The notes under the pieces were generated by a model, which was given only the letters and a program-made list of their open reading frames with translations, did not search any database and was not told the DNA's origin. From NCBI RefSeq assembly GCF_018223745.1, contig NZ_CP073653.1, positions 2,880,001-2,944,000 of the forward strand: a DNA stretch of 64,000 nucleotides. The letters run 5' to 3'. The stretch is from Clostridium beijerinckii (GTDB lineage Bacteria; Bacillota; Clostridia; Clostridiales; Clostridiaceae). Shown piece by piece: positions 8,982 to 19,007 of this stretch. Positions within the stretch are counted from its first letter, which is position 1, and each line of letters opens with the position of its first letter. The position numbers and the translations under genes were made by a program.

Positions 8982-9128
8982 TTAAAACACCTCATTTTTT
9001 TATTATGGAAACTTAATTATACCAAAAACAATAAATTAAATCAAATTTTTTATCGAAGATAGAATATCAAATAAAGAATAAGATAATTTAACGTAGATAA
9101 ATTATTAAATTCAATCTAATTATTTAAT

Positions 9129-9632
9129 CTAAATTATATCATTCCATTCTATATATTTACTAAGTATAACAACAGCCTTTTCTAGGTAAGTCTTTTCTAC
9201 TTCAGTAAATCTTTCGAATTCTTCACTATCCAAGTCTAAAACTCCAATAAGATTTCCTTCTTTAATTATAGGAATGACTATTTCTGAATTTGAGGCAGCA
9301 TCACACGCTATATGTCCCTCGAAATTATGTACATCTTTAACAAGTAAAGTTTCTTTTTCTAATGCAGCTTTTCCGCAAACACCCTTCCCTATTTCAATTT
9401 TTGTACAAGCAGGCATTCCTTGGAACGGCCCTAATACAAGAGTATTATTTTTAACCAAATAGAATCCACACCAATTTATTCGATCTATAAGTGCATTAAT
9501 TAATGCTGATGCATTACAAAGCTTTGTTATTGGAGAATCTTCATCTCCTTGAATCAAACCTTCAAGCATTATAAGCATGTTGTCTAATTTACTTTCTGTA
9601 CTCATGCCTTCAAAAATTTTAATATCAAACAT
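9129..9632 (-). CDS. msrC: free methionine-(R)-sulfoxide reductase (GAF domain)
   Basis: fRMsr reduces free L-methionine-(R)-sulfoxide using cysteines inside a GAF fold. The 167-residue protein shows the family blocks in order: INWCGFYLV, GPFQGMPACTKIEIGKGVCG and DVHNFEGHIACDAASNSEIV. The three functional cysteines are those in PAC, GVCG and IACD. Length and motif spacing match the family, so it should be active. It is monocistronic. Confidence 0.92.
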   Translation of the reverse strand: MFDIKIFEGMSTESKLDNMLIMLEGLIQGDEDSPITKLCNASALINALIDRINWCGFYLVKNNTLVLGPFQGMPACTKIEIGKGVCGKAALEKETLLVKDVHNFEGHIACDAASNSEIVIPIIKEGNLIGVLDLDSEEFERFTEVEKTYLEKAVVILSKYIEWNDII

Positions 9633-9805
9633 ATTTACTACCGCCTCACTTTGAAACTATCGTCCCAAAAAAAATTTTATAACTTTAGTTATTCTACTAT
9701 AAAATAATACTACCATTTTTAATTAATTGGAATACTTAGTTAATATATTGTATTCCAATTTAGTGTTGTATCTAAACCAAATACATACTACCTATAAACA
9801 CTTTA

Positions 9806-9844
9806 GAACACAAGTTTGCTATGTTATATAGTATATGTTATAAT
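9806..9844 (+). promoter_or_regulatory. lexA promoter with LexA operator
   Basis: TTGCTA (9816-9821), a 17-nt spacer and TATAAT (9839-9844) form a good vegetative promoter 28 nt before the lexA start. GAACACAAGTTT (9806-9817) overlaps the -35 box and matches the clostridial SOS box GAAC-N4-GTT(C/T), which predicts autorepression. Confidence 0.75.
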
Positions 9845-9871
9845 TATTAGAAGAATAGTGAGGTGTTTGTA

Positions 9872-10477
9872 ATGTCAGACGAAAAAGATAAGCAATCAGA
9901 GATATATGAATTTTTAAAAAGTTATACAGAGAGCAAAGGTTATCCGCCTTCAGTAAGAGAAATTTGCGAAGCAGTCTCTTTAAGGTCAACTTCAACTGTT
10001 CATGGACATTTAAAAAGATTAGAAAAAAAGGGAATGATTAAAAGAGATCCTTCTAAACCAAGGGCTTTAGAAATAGCAGAACTTTCAATGCCGAAAAAAG
10101 AAATGATTAACATTCCTATTATAGGCAAAATTACAGCAGGTTCTCCAATACTTGCAACTGAAAACATAGAAGACACATTTACGCTTCCGTTGGATTTTAT
10201 AAAACATGATAGAGAATTGTTTATGCTGCGTGTTTCTGGCGAAAGCATGGTTAATGCAGGTATTAGAGATAATGATTTAGCTATTATAGAAAGTGCACAA
10301 GCAGCCATAAATGGTGATATAGTAGTAGCTTTAATAGAAGATAGTGCTACAATAAAAAGATTTTTTAAAGAAAAAGACCATATTAGACTTCAACCAGAAA
10401 ATGATGCTATGGATCCTATAATAGTAGATGATTGCATGATTTTAGGAAAACTTGTAGGTATATTCAGATCATTTTAA
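9872..10477 (+). CDS. lexA: LexA SOS repressor
   Basis: LexA represses SOS genes and cleaves itself when RecA filaments form. The start is placed at the ATG at 9872, because the in-frame GTG at 9863 is part of the GAGGTG ribosome site; this gives 201 residues. The winged-helix domain is at 1-70 ([20 protein letters not shown]). The scissile bond is Ala89-Gly90 in ITAGSP. The catalytic Ser125 (SGESM) and Lys162 (ATIKRF) are 37 residues apart, as in E. coli LexA. An operator overlaps its promoter. Confidence 0.97.
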   Translation: MSDEKDKQSEIYEFLKSYTESKGYPPSVREICEAVSLRSTSTVHGHLKRLEKKGMIKRDPSKPRALEIAELSMPKKEMINIPIIGKITAGSPILATENIEDTFTLPLDFIKHDRELFMLRVSGESMVNAGIRDNDLAIIESAQAAINGDIVVALIEDSATIKRFFKEKDHIRLQPENDAMDPIIVDDCMILGKLVGIFRSF

Positions 10478-10527
10478 ACAAATTACTTTGTTATTGATTT
10501 CGAAATTATATTATAAGATAGTAAATT

Positions 10528-10576
10528 AATAGACTATTAAATTTTATGATCTATAAAATTTAATAGTCTATTTTAA
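10528..10576. terminator. bidirectional terminator
   Basis: A perfect 19-bp stem (10528-10546 with 10554-10572) with A/T flanks lies between the convergent lexA and methionine-gamma-lyase-family genes. Confidence 0.8.
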
Positions 10577-10624
10577 ATTTAATCCCTACTTACATATTGG
10601 GAAGCTAGTGATAAATTTGTGATA

Positions 10625-11917
10625 TTATCTATCTACTTCTAACACTTTGCTTAAACCAATAAGTATTCCAATTTTTCCGTGATCAAAGTTTAATCCACCT
10701 TGAATATATGCTATATATGGCTCTCTAACCGGTCCATCAGCTGATAATTCGATTGTTGAACCTGAGATAAATGAGCCAGCAGCCATTACAATTTCACTAT
10801 CATATCCAGGCATTGCCCATGGCTCACACACTGCAAATGCATCTATAGGAGATCCGGCTTGAATACCACTACAAAAATTAATTAATTTTTTAGCATCGCC
10901 AAATTCAATTGCTTGAATTATATCAGTTCTTTTATCTGTTGATGAAGGAAATACCTTAAATCCTGCAATTTCCATTACACGAGCGCAGAATATTGCTGTT
11001 TTTACAGCTTCTATGGCTACGTGAGGAGCGGAGAACAATCCTTGATATAAACTTCTCATAAGTCCATATGTAGCGCCATATTCGCCTCCTACACCTGGTA
11101 CAGTCATTCTGTTAGCAGCTGCATCAACATACTGTCTCTTTCCAACGATATATCCTCCACCTGGAGCAATACCTCCACCTATATTCTTCATAAGTGATCC
11201 AGCCATTATATCTGCACCATATTCTGTAGGTTCTACAGGTTCAATAAATTCTCCATAACAATTATCTACAAATATAATTACATCTTCTCGTATTTCTCTT
11301 ATATGTCTAATAACTTCAGCTATTTCAGAAACTAGAAAAGATTTTCTTGAAGCATAACCAGTGCTTCTTTGAATATGTATAAGTCTAATACTTGGATCAT
11401 TTCTCAATGCTTCTTGAATTTTATCAAATTGAAATTTACCTTTATTATCTAAATCTACTATATCGGTTTTAATTCCATATTGATCTAATGAACCGGCGTT
11501 TTTCTTCTCTGATAGTCCAAGAACCCCAAGCAAAGTATCATAAGGAAGTCCTGAAACACATAAGATCTTATCTCCAGGCCTAACATTACCCGCAATAGCG
11601 CATCCAATAGCGTGTGTACCACTAACAAAATGTGGACGGACAAGTCCGGCTTCAGTATTAAAGATATTAGCATATACTTTATCTAATGAGTCACGCCCTA
11701 AATCATCAAGTCCATAACCTGTAGTATTTGTAAAGTGAGAGTCGCTAATTTTTTCTAATTGAAATGCTTTCAGTACTTTAAGTTGATTAAATTCTCTAAT
11801 TTCATCATATTCTTTAAATTGAGCTTCAGTATCAGATAAAGCCTGTCTATATATTTCAAATGTCCTTTCGCTAATATTATAATTCTTAATTAAAAATTCT
11901 TCTGTCTTTTTTAACAT
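10625..11917 (-). CDS. PLP enzyme of the methionine gamma-lyase / 'aluminium resistance' family
   Basis: The 430-residue protein is a fold-type I PLP enzyme of the YnbB-type family, often annotated 'aluminium resistance protein'. Visible landmarks are PHFVSGTHAIGCAIAG, the Asp of IIFVDNCYGEF and the PLP Lys in AGSLMKNIGGGIAPGGG. The true substrate is not settled from sequence; Cys/Met metabolism is inferred from the family. It lies downstream of hfq, as is common in clostridia, but a terminator-like hairpin separates them. Confidence 0.85.
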   Translation of the reverse strand: MLKKTEEFLIKNYNISERTFEIYRQALSDTEAQFKEYDEIREFNQLKVLKAFQLEKISDSHFTNTTGYGLDDLGRDSLDKVYANIFNTEAGLVRPHFVSGTHAIGCAIAGNVRPGDKILCVSGLPYDTLLGVLGLSEKKNAGSLDQYGIKTDIVDLDNKGKFQFDKIQEALRNDPSIRLIHIQRSTGYASRKSFLVSEIAEVIRHIREIREDVIIFVDNCYGEFIEPVEPTEYGADIMAGSLMKNIGGGIAPGGGYIVGKRQYVDAAANRMTVPGVGGEYGATYGLMRSLYQGLFSAPHVAIEAVKTAIFCARVMEIAGFKVFPSSTDKRTDIIQAIEFGDAKKLINFCSGIQAGSPIDAFAVCEPWAMPGYDSEIVMAAGSFISGSTIELSADGPVREPYIAYIQGGLNFDHGKIGILIGLSKVLEVDR

Positions 11918-11951
11918 ATCTAAGTCTCATCCTCCAAAGTTTAGAAATACT

Positions 11952-11980
11952 CAAAAATAAATAGGCAAAAATGCCTATTT
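11952..11980 (-). terminator. terminator after hfq
   Basis: AAATAGGCA pairs with TGCCTATTT (11959-11967 with 11972-11980). On the minus strand it is followed by ATTTTTG, directly after the hfq stop. Confidence 0.65.
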
Positions 11981-11981
11981 A

Positions 11982-12227
11982 CTAAGTAGTTTCGTATTCG
12001 TTATCTGCAAATAAAATTGGTTTAGTTGGCGTTATAGTTGATATTGCATGCTTATATATAAGCATTTGCTTATTATCGCAATCCAAAATAACAGTGAAAT
12101 TATCAAAACCCTTTACAGTACCTTTTAACTGAAATCCATTTACTAAGTGTATTATTATTTGTATTTTATTTTTTCTCGCATTATTTAGAAATATATCTTG
12201 TAGGTTGTTTTGTTGCTTATTGACCAA
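11982..12227 (-). CDS. hfq: RNA chaperone Hfq
   Basis: Hfq forms a hexameric Sm-like ring that binds small RNAs and mRNAs. The 81-residue product contains the Sm1 motif ([25 protein letters not shown] split by one strand), [14 protein letters not shown], and the Sm2 motif YKHAISTI. The start is a TTG (12225-12227) preceded at 7 nt by GGAGGTG; there is no suitable ATG. It follows miaA by 44 nt, the usual order, and is probably co-transcribed with mutL-miaA. Confidence 0.96.
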   Translation of the reverse strand: MVNKQQNNLQDIFLNNARKNKIQIIIHLVNGFQLKGTVKGFDNFTVILDCDNKQMLIYKHAISTITPTKPILFADNEYETT

Positions 12228-12271
12228 AATATAACACCTCCATAAGTGATTTTATTACTAATATTATAACG

Positions 12272-13201
12272 CTAGTTCTTTATTATGTCATTAATAACTT
12301 TATCTAAAATTTCATCATCACTCATAATATCCTTGTCTAAAAATATACATCTTTTATCACGTCTAAACCATGTAAGTTGCCTTTTAGCATAATTTCGAGA
12401 TCCTTGTTTTATCATATCTATTGCTTTATCTAGAGTTATTTTACCTTCTAGATAATATAATATCTCTTTGTATCCTATCCCCTGCATAGATTGAATATCT
12501 GAATTATATCCCATTTCTTTTAATCTTATGCATTCATTTAGCAAGCCCTTTTCCATCATTAAATCAACTCTTTTATTGATTCTATCATATAATTTTTCTC
12601 TATTCATAGTTAGTACGTAATAATATACATCATATTCACTATTGTAAAAATCCAATCCAACATTATATGAGCTAAAAGGCTTATTAGTAAGTTTAAAAAC
12701 CTCTAACGCTCTGATAACTCTTTTTCTATTGTTAGCATGAATTTCTTTGTAACTTATAGGATCAATATCTTTAAGCATTTCATGTATATATTCATTACCC
12801 TTTTCTAATGCTAAATTTTCTAGATATTCTCTATAAATTTCATCTTTTTCTGCTTCTGTAAAGGTCATATTGCAAGTTAATGAATTAATATATAAACCCG
12901 TTCCTCCTGATATTATTGGGAATTTTCCGTTACATATAATTTTTTCTAATGCTTCTTCACCTAGTTGCTTAAAATCTGCTACTGAAAAAGGAGTATCAGG
13001 TTCTATTGCATCAATTAAATGATGCTTTATCCCGTTCATTTCATCTTTAGTTACTTTTGCAGAACCTATATCCATATATTTATAGATTTGCATAGAATCA
13101 GCTGAAATAATTTCTCCATTTAAATTTTTGGCTAATTTTATTGAAAGATCAGTTTTTCCTACTGCAGTAGGGCCACCAATAACTAATAATTTTTGCTTCA
13201 T
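12272..13201 (-). CDS. miaA: tRNA dimethylallyltransferase MiaA
   Basis: MiaA transfers dimethylallyl from DMAPP to A37 of tRNAs reading UNN codons, making the substrate for MiaB. The 309-residue length is standard. The P-loop is [12 protein letters not shown], followed by [19 protein letters not shown] (DSMQVY motif), the [10 protein letters not shown] loop and the RRNYAKRQ-type tail ([16 protein letters not shown]). It lies 60 nt downstream of mutL and 44 nt before hfq in one operon. Confidence 0.97.
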   Translation of the reverse strand: MKQKLLVIGGPTAVGKTDLSIKLAKNLNGEIISADSMQIYKYMDIGSAKVTKDEMNGIKHHLIDAIEPDTPFSVADFKQLGEEALEKIICNGKFPIISGGTGLYINSLTCNMTFTEAEKDEIYREYLENLALEKGNEYIHEMLKDIDPISYKEIHANNRKRVIRALEVFKLTNKPFSSYNVGLDFYNSEYDVYYYVLTMNREKLYDRINKRVDLMMEKGLLNECIRLKEMGYNSDIQSMQGIGYKEILYYLEGKITLDKAIDMIKQGSRNYAKRQLTWFRRDKRCIFLDKDIMSDDEILDKVINDIIKN

Positions 13202-13261
13202 TATTTTATCCCTTCGTTAATAATTTTAAAGTTTATATTCATTTAGAATAATATAAAAGCA

Positions 13262-15256
13262 TTATATTATTCTTTTAAATTTCTTATCAATGTCTATACT
13301 TGTAAATTTTATTATTACAGGCCTACCGTGTGGACAGTGAAAAGGATCATCTATATATCTTAAATCTTCAATTAATTTAATCATCTCATTCATTTCTAAT
13401 TTATCATTTCCTTTAATAGCTGCTTTACATGCTTTAGTTGCAATAGCATTATGTTTTACTTCACTTGTTTTGCCGTTTCCTAAATTTTTTAAATTATCAA
13501 GTATATCTAGGAACAAGTTTTTAGGATTAAGTCGTCCTAAGAAGTACGGAACTTCTTTTAAAGATAATGAACTTCCACCAAACTCTTCTAATAAAAAACC
13601 AGCTTCTCTAAATATGTCTTTATTCTCTTCAAAATAAGAATAATCATCAATACTCAAGTCAATTATACTTGGAACAATAAGAGGTTGAATTATAATAGTA
13701 CCTTCTTCAATTTCTTTAAGATATTTTTCAAATAATATTTTTTCATGAGCAGCATGCTGATCAATCATGTATAAGGTACCGTCATACTCTCCTAATATAT
13801 AAGTTTTATTATATTGACCTATTATAGTAATTGGTGGAAACTTAGCAATAGGATTTGGCTTAATATTTTCGTATTTGTTTTCTGTAATTACGTTTTCTAT
13901 AGGTTCAGAATTAGATTTTATTTCATCTTCTGCATTATCATTATACTCATCCACCAAATTTTCTATATATGAATTAGGTTTAAGATCTACAGGAATACTT
14001 ATAGGCTCTTCATTTTCCTTGTTATAATCAGTGCTTTCCTCAACTATTGTTTTATTAATATTATTCAAGCTTGGATCATATACACTTTTAAAGCTACTCT
14101 CGTTATTAGCCTTAAGGTCTTTTCCTTGAGACATTAAAGTCTTTGCTGCAGAACTTGCAAATTTAACCTTTTCTTCTTCTTCTTTTATTTTAAAAGTAAT
14201 CTCCTCAAATGTTGGTAGTGGTTCTTTTTTTGTATTTTCTTCTTCTTTTATCGCAAAAGTCTCAAAAACTTCATTTTTTAATGCAGTATGAACTGCTCCA
14301 AAAATCTTTTTGAATATCATTCTTTCATCATTAAATTTTATTTCAGCCTTTGTTGGATGAATATTAACATCTACATATTCAGGATATACTTCTATAAATA
14401 ATATAAAGAACGGAAATTTATTTACTGTTGAAAATGACTTAAATGCTTGCTCTACAGCTATTGCTAACGCCCTATTTTTTATGTATCTTCTATTTACGAA
14501 AATACTTTGATTATTTCTTGATCCTCTAGCTATTTCCTCAGTTCCTACATAACCATAAACAGTTATTAAATCGGAACTATCACTAAAGTAAAGTATATTA
14601 TCTGTTATAGACTTACCATATATAGTTCTTATTACATCCTTAAGATCTCCATTACCAAAGGTATGTAATACTTTTTTATGATTGTTATACAATTTAAAAC
14701 TTATTTTAGGATTTGCAAGTGATAATCTTGTTACTATATCATTTATTAATGAACTCTCTTTTGATACAGATTTTAAGAACTTCTTCCTAGCAGGAACATT
14801 AAAGAATAGATCTTGCACTTCTAGTATGGTACCTTTATTTATTCCACACTCTGTTACTTCTGATGCTTTACCGCCTTCAATAGATATTTCATACCCAAAG
14901 GCTTCTTCATCCTGCTTAGACTTTAAATTAACTTTACCTACAGATGCTATAGATGGCAGTGCTTCTCCTCTGAATCCAAGAGTATGTATATTATAAATAT
15001 CTTCTGACGCTTGTATCTTGCTTGTAGCATGCGGAAGAAATGCTTTCGCTATATCATCTTTATAGATTCCGTCTCCATCATCTATTATTCTAATAAGAGA
15101 AATTCCACCTTCTTCTATTTCAATGATTATGTTTTTAGAATTTGCATCAATTGAATTTTCAATCAACTCTTTGACTACTGACGCTGGTCTTTCTACAACT
15201 TCTCCTGCTGCAATTTTATTTGCTGTGTCTTCATTTAATATATTTATTCTCTTCAA
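13262..15256 (-). CDS. mutL: DNA mismatch repair protein MutL
   Basis: MutL couples MutS mismatch recognition to strand incision. The start is placed at the TTG at 15254-15256 (reading M-KRINILNEDTANK), 10 nt after AGGAGG; the upstream in-frame TTG would put the ribosome site inside the gene. This gives 664 residues. The GHKL ATPase motifs are ANKIAAGEVVERPASVV, DDGDGI and TLGFRGEALPSI. The C-terminal metal motif DQHAAHEKILFE and CPHGRP show it is the nicking-endonuclease type, as expected without MutH. A Glu/Asn-rich linker (about 345-465) joins the halves. Confidence 0.96.
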   Translation of the reverse strand: MKRINILNEDTANKIAAGEVVERPASVVKELIENSIDANSKNIIIEIEEGGISLIRIIDDGDGIYKDDIAKAFLPHATSKIQASEDIYNIHTLGFRGEALPSIASVGKVNLKSKQDEEAFGYEISIEGGKASEVTECGINKGTILEVQDLFFNVPARKKFLKSVSKESSLINDIVTRLSLANPKISFKLYNNHKKVLHTFGNGDLKDVIRTIYGKSITDNILYFSDSSDLITVYGYVGTEEIARGSRNNQSIFVNRRYIKNRALAIAVEQAFKSFSTVNKFPFFILFIEVYPEYVDVNIHPTKAEIKFNDERMIFKKIFGAVHTALKNEVFETFAIKEEENTKKEPLPTFEEITFKIKEEEEKVKFASSAAKTLMSQGKDLKANNESSFKSVYDPSLNNINKTIVEESTDYNKENEEPISIPVDLKPNSYIENLVDEYNDNAEDEIKSNSEPIENVITENKYENIKPNPIAKFPPITIIGQYNKTYILGEYDGTLYMIDQHAAHEKILFEKYLKEIEEGTIIIQPLIVPSIIDLSIDDYSYFEENKDIFREAGFLLEEFGGSSLSLKEVPYFLGRLNPKNLFLDILDNLKNLGNGKTSEVKHNAIATKACKAAIKGNDKLEMNEMIKLIEDLRYIDDPFHCPHGRPVIIKFTSIDIDKKFKRII

Positions 15257-15637
15257 GATGTCCTTTCCTCCTTTCAATGCTTATGGGCGTAAAATGCAAA
15301 TGAGAAAATCACTTCCCAATAAGCCTTCCTAATGAACACATGAACTTATTTCTAATACATTGTTATTATTACATACTTGTTTAATATATTCAATAATATT
15401 GAAATACTGGTATAGGAATGAGTTATAATTCGAATATATCTTTTTAACTATGCTTTTTATTTTATACTCTAAATGATTTTAGTATTTCTATTAATATTTC
15501 CATTAGAACAAGATTATATTTAATTTACATATAAGTAACAATCTAAACACAAAATATATTTACAATAAATAATATTTGCTGTTAATATGGTTAAGCTAAT
15601 ATTAGAAATTAAATATTTTCTATAAGGAGGCTTTAAT
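15257..15637. other. intergenic region, nothing recognised
   Basis: About 380 AT-rich nucleotides separate the divergent mutL and the small gene at 15,638. No ORF with a ribosome site and no clear hairpin or conserved RNA was seen. It presumably holds the promoters of both genes. Confidence 0.5.
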
Positions 15638-15793
15638 ATGAATGATAAAGATTTTTATAATTCAAATAAAAGTGTATCTGATCCAGCATCACAAAATTAT
15701 AATAAGGTAGTAAAAGAAAAAGCACATCAAGAAAGTCCATTTGGGGAAGCTGAGCCTTCTTCTCATACTGAATTTAAAAAGAAAAGACACTAA
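15638..15793 (+). CDS. small hydrophilic protein, unknown
   Basis: AAGGAGG lies 7 nt before the ATG and the gene ends at a strong hairpin, which supports a real 51-residue protein. It is polar and lacks hydrophobic stretches: it begins MNDKDFYNSNKSVSDPAS and ends EFKKKRH. The style resembles small acid-soluble-type or other minor sporulation proteins, but no named family was recognised. Confidence 0.6.
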   Translation: MNDKDFYNSNKSVSDPASQNYNKVVKEKAHQESPFGEAEPSSHTEFKKKRH

Positions 15794-15797
15794 AATC

Positions 15798-15837
15798 ATA
15801 AATCCACGACAAAAATTAAATAATGTCGTGGATTTAT
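15798..15837. terminator. bidirectional terminator
   Basis: A perfect 13-bp stem (15798-15810 with 15825-15837) lies between the convergent small gene and the methyltransferase gene. Confidence 0.75.
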
Positions 15838-15842
15838 GGATT

Positions 15843-17006
15843 TTAAATTAAATTATCATCTTTCAACAGATTATATAATGTAGGATTAAAATTAAATTGA
15901 CCAATTAAATTTTCAACTTCTAATAACGCTTTTTCTTTTTTATCCTTAGATATATTAGACTTAGAGGCTCTAATCAATATGTTTTTAGGAGAATGTGCAA
16001 TATCAATAAATTCTAAAAGTTGTGTTTTGTATCCTATGCTTTCTAAAAGGTTAGCTCTAACAGAATCAGTCATAAGTGCTGCAATTCTTTCTTGAACTAT
16101 TCCATACTTTGTTAGTATTGACAGTGAATCTGTCTTCATTTGGGCGTTAAATTCATGCTGACAACAAGGGACAGAGAATATTAATTTGGCATTCCATTTT
16201 ATAGCATTATATAATGCGTAATCAGTAGCAGTATCACATGCATGTAATGTTATTACCATATCAACTTTATTATTATATTTAAATCCATTTATATCTCCAA
16301 GTTCAAAGTGTAAATTTTCATAGTTATAACTTTGGGCTATATCATTACATTTTTTTATAACATCGGCTTTAAGATCTAATCCAATCATCTTTACTTTAAT
16401 ATTCTTTATTTCTACAAGGTAATAATACAATACAAAAGTTAAGTAAGATTTTCCACAACCAAAATCTAAAACAGTAAGTTCTTTATAATCATTTTTCTTG
16501 ATTTCATCATCAATAATTTCAACAAAACGATTAATTTGCTTGTATTTATCATACTTTGAGTTAACTACTTTTCCCTCTTTTGTAAATACACCTAAATCTA
16601 TTAATGGATCAATAATCATACCCTCTTTTAATATATAATTTTTTTCTTTATTATGCGCTTTGCTAAGTGTTTTTTGATTATCACTTTTTTTCTTACTTAA
16701 TAGAACCTTACCCTTTTTTGATATTTTCACCTCAAAGCTAGCCGAATTTGACCATGCAGAAATTTGCTTATAATTTGGTTCCACATACTCTATAATTCTA
16801 TCTTCCAAAATATCTGTATCAATGTTTTCATGGAACACTTGCTTATCAGTATATTTTTCTATTTGATAGTACGTTCTTTTATTATTTTCTTTGAGATATA
16901 TAACTATTTTATTATATTCAAAATTTTTATTTGTTTTATTGCTAATAACTAGCTTTATAACATTGTCTTCTATTATTTCTTTAATCGCTTTTTTTAACTC
17001 TTCCAT
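15843..17006 (-). CDS. class I SAM-dependent methyltransferase (RNA-methyltransferase-like)
   Basis: In this 387-residue protein the SAM site is VLDFGCGKSYLTFVLYYYL (about residue 180), followed by the acidic strand MIGLDLK, the ELGDINGF loop and VITLHACDTATDYAL. The conserved SVPCCQHE block suggests a catalytic motif of the PF13679-type methyltransferases, whose members probably act on RNA. The N-terminal 120 residues are Lys-rich and could bind nucleic acid. The substrate is unknown. It sits alone between two convergent or tandem genes. Confidence 0.8.
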   Translation of the reverse strand: MEELKKAIKEIIEDNVIKLVISNKTNKNFEYNKIVIYLKENNKRTYYQIEKYTDKQVFHENIDTDILEDRIIEYVEPNYKQISAWSNSASFEVKISKKGKVLLSKKKSDNQKTLSKAHNKEKNYILKEGMIIDPLIDLGVFTKEGKVVNSKYDKYKQINRFVEIIDDEIKKNDYKELTVLDFGCGKSYLTFVLYYYLVEIKNIKVKMIGLDLKADVIKKCNDIAQSYNYENLHFELGDINGFKYNNKVDMVITLHACDTATDYALYNAIKWNAKLIFSVPCCQHEFNAQMKTDSLSILTKYGIVQERIAALMTDSVRANLLESIGYKTQLLEFIDIAHSPKNILIRASKSNISKDKKEKALLEVENLIGQFNFNPTLYNLLKDDNLI

Positions 17007-17167
17007 ACTTCAACTCACCTTATATTCAATAATCTTGTTTACTAACAGTATTAATATATTAGTTTTTAAACCTATTTTTATATTTTATATTAATTTTATC
17101 TATAATACTATGATTATTTATAGATAATTTCAGACTTGAAAATTTTTTAGTTAGGTCAATCTTGCAA

Positions 17168-17818
17168 CTACAGTATACCTTTTTTTAATAATTCCTTGAA
17201 AGTATCCCATTCTACAAATTTTCCACCCATACTTTCCAAATGTTTTGTATGCATCTGGCAATCTATAAATATGAAATTTTCGTTTTTTAGTTTTTCTGCA
17301 AGCTTTATTAATGCTATTTTAGATGCATTACTTACCTTAGAAAACATACTCTCTCCGAAGAAGCATTTTCCTATTTTGACGCCATATAAGCCTCCCACTA
17401 GCTCTCCATTTATGTATGTCTCAACACTCATTGCATAGCCTTTATTAAACAAATTTACATATGCTTCCTTCATATCACTATTAATCCAAGTTCCCTCATT
17501 ATTTTCTTCTCGTATATCCTTGCAATTACTAATTACACCATAAAAATCTTTGTTGAAAGTTACATGAAACATCTCTTTTTTTATAATTTTCTTCATTGAT
17601 TTAGAAATTTTAACTTCATCTGGTATTAATATAAATCTTGGCTTGGGACACCACCAAAGAATCGGTTCACCTTCGTTATACCATGGAAATATACCATTAC
17701 AATAAGCTAATAGCAGTCTTTCTAATGATAAATCTCCTCCAATTGCCAAAAGTCCATCTTTTTCTGAAAGCTCAGGATTAGGAAATAATATCTCATTTGT
17801 TAGTCTAAATATAGGCAT
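17168..17818 (-). CDS. aat: leucyl/phenylalanyl-tRNA-protein transferase Aat
   Basis: Aat adds Leu or Phe from tRNA to proteins with N-terminal Arg or Lys, making them ClpS-ClpAP substrates. The start is the ATG at 17818 (MPIFRL), 8 nt after AGGAAG; an in-frame GTG at 17827 overlaps that ribosome site. The family blocks are all present: [43 protein letters not shown], the [22 protein letters not shown] region and [16 protein letters not shown]. The 216-residue length is normal. Confidence 0.95.
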   Translation of the reverse strand: [216 protein letters not shown]

Positions 17819-17893
17819 TATATTCACTTCCTTGTATTTTAATTCTTCTTTTAAATTATTCTATCATATTCTAATACTTAAATAATTCTTTGC

Positions 17894-17922
17894 AAAAAAA
17901 TAAGCTTGTAAAAGCTTATTTT
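17894..17922 (-). terminator. terminator after the Cys-rich pentapeptide gene
   Basis: AATAAGCTT pairs with AAGCTTATT with a 4-nt loop. A T run follows when read on the minus strand. Confidence 0.65.
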
Positions 17923-17983
17923 TGTTAAAAATGCAAAATACTTTATGATTATAACATTTTATAAAAATCTAACATTGATTCCT

Positions 17984-18841
17984 TTACCAAGAAGTTGGAC
18001 GCATTATTGACTTTGGTAAGATTGTATTAGAATCTCCTTTCGCTGAATTAATCTGAGATTGCGTAATGAATAAGCTATCTTTAAGATTAGCACCTCTAAT
18101 ATCTGCATCACGTAAGTCAACTCCAATAAGATCCGCATAACTCAAATCATTTCCTCTAAGATCTGCTGCTATGAGAAATGCCCCTCTTAGGTCCGCGCCT
18201 TTAAGATTAATCTTTTTAAGATCTGCACCAATGCAATCCAATCTGCCAGCAATTGTTTTTTTACGTTTTAAGTTAGTTTTACCGTTACCAAGCGCTTTGG
18301 CCCTAACAAATTCGCTTGTTTGCCTGAGTAGCGCATTAACATTATCTCTATGCACCTCTATATCTAAAATCATAAGGAGGTCGGGTGCTGATTTAGTAAT
18401 ATCTTCTGTTTCAGTTATTAGATCATTTATTTTATTTTTTATCTTTTCATTAGTTTGAAATGATAAAGCTTGTTTTAGATACCACAACATTTCATGAAGC
18501 TGTCTCATAATCAAAAAGACTTCATACATTTTATCGGATAATTCAGGATTTTCTCTCCAATTATGTCCAGCATATGTAATTTGAGCAACCTTTTGTCCAG
18601 CACCAAAACAGTCGTAAGTTGTACAACCTTTAAGTCCTTTTTTTCTCAAATCCTTATGAATAGAGCAACCAAAATCTGATTGCAAATTTAAGCAAGGCTT
18701 TCCAGCGATTTTATTGTTTGGAAATCCGTCTGAAGCCGAAAAATATAATGCAACACAACAAAAACCAAAGCATTTTTGGCAATTAATTTTTAGATCTTCA
18801 AATAATTCTTCTTCAAATGTATTTTCGTTTATATATGTCAA
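17984..18841 (-). CDS. pentapeptide-repeat protein with Cys-rich N-terminal domain
   Basis: The 285-residue protein has two parts. The N-terminal part (about 20-80) has eight cysteines, in CQKCFGFCCVALYF, GKPCLNL, GCSIH and GCTTYDCFG. Their spacing recalls YkgJ-type metal or Fe-S binding proteins. The C-terminal part (about 205-265) carries about 12 A(D/N)LRG-type pentapeptides: GADLK, GADLR, AADLR, GVDLR and GANLK. A helical linker joins them. The function is unknown; a redox- or metal-sensing pentapeptide protein is inference only. It is monocistronic with its own terminator. Confidence 0.75.
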   Translation of the reverse strand: MTYINENTFEEELFEDLKINCQKCFGFCCVALYFSASDGFPNNKIAGKPCLNLQSDFGCSIHKDLRKKGLKGCTTYDCFGAGQKVAQITYAGHNWRENPELSDKMYEVFLIMRQLHEMLWYLKQALSFQTNEKIKNKINDLITETEDITKSAPDLLMILDIEVHRDNVNALLRQTSEFVRAKALGNGKTNLKRKKTIAGRLDCIGADLKKINLKGADLRGAFLIAADLRGNDLSYADLIGVDLRDADIRGANLKDSLFITQSQINSAKGDSNTILPKSIMRPTSW

Positions 18842-18935
18842 AGTAACTCACCCCGTAATATTATATATAACGCAGTCATAACTTATAGCAAGTAATTTAG
18901 TATTAAAATATTGTATTATGTATTTAAAAACTTAT

Positions 18936-18985
18936 GTTCCAACTGCATTTAGAATTATTTTAACATAATTGGAACTATTAAACTA
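18936..18985 (-). terminator. possible terminator after mutS
   Basis: GTTCCAA (18936-18942) pairs with TTGGAAC (18969-18975) around a 26-nt loop, 33 nt past the mutS stop. There is only a modest T tract, so this is a weak call. Confidence 0.4.
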
Positions 18986-19007
18986 CTTTAATAGGATTAG
19001 AAAGTTT

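Noticed and set aside
15254..15277. Upstream TTG as the MutL start
   Set aside because: It would place the AGGAGG ribosome site inside the coding region. The downstream TTG gives the N-terminus expected for the family.
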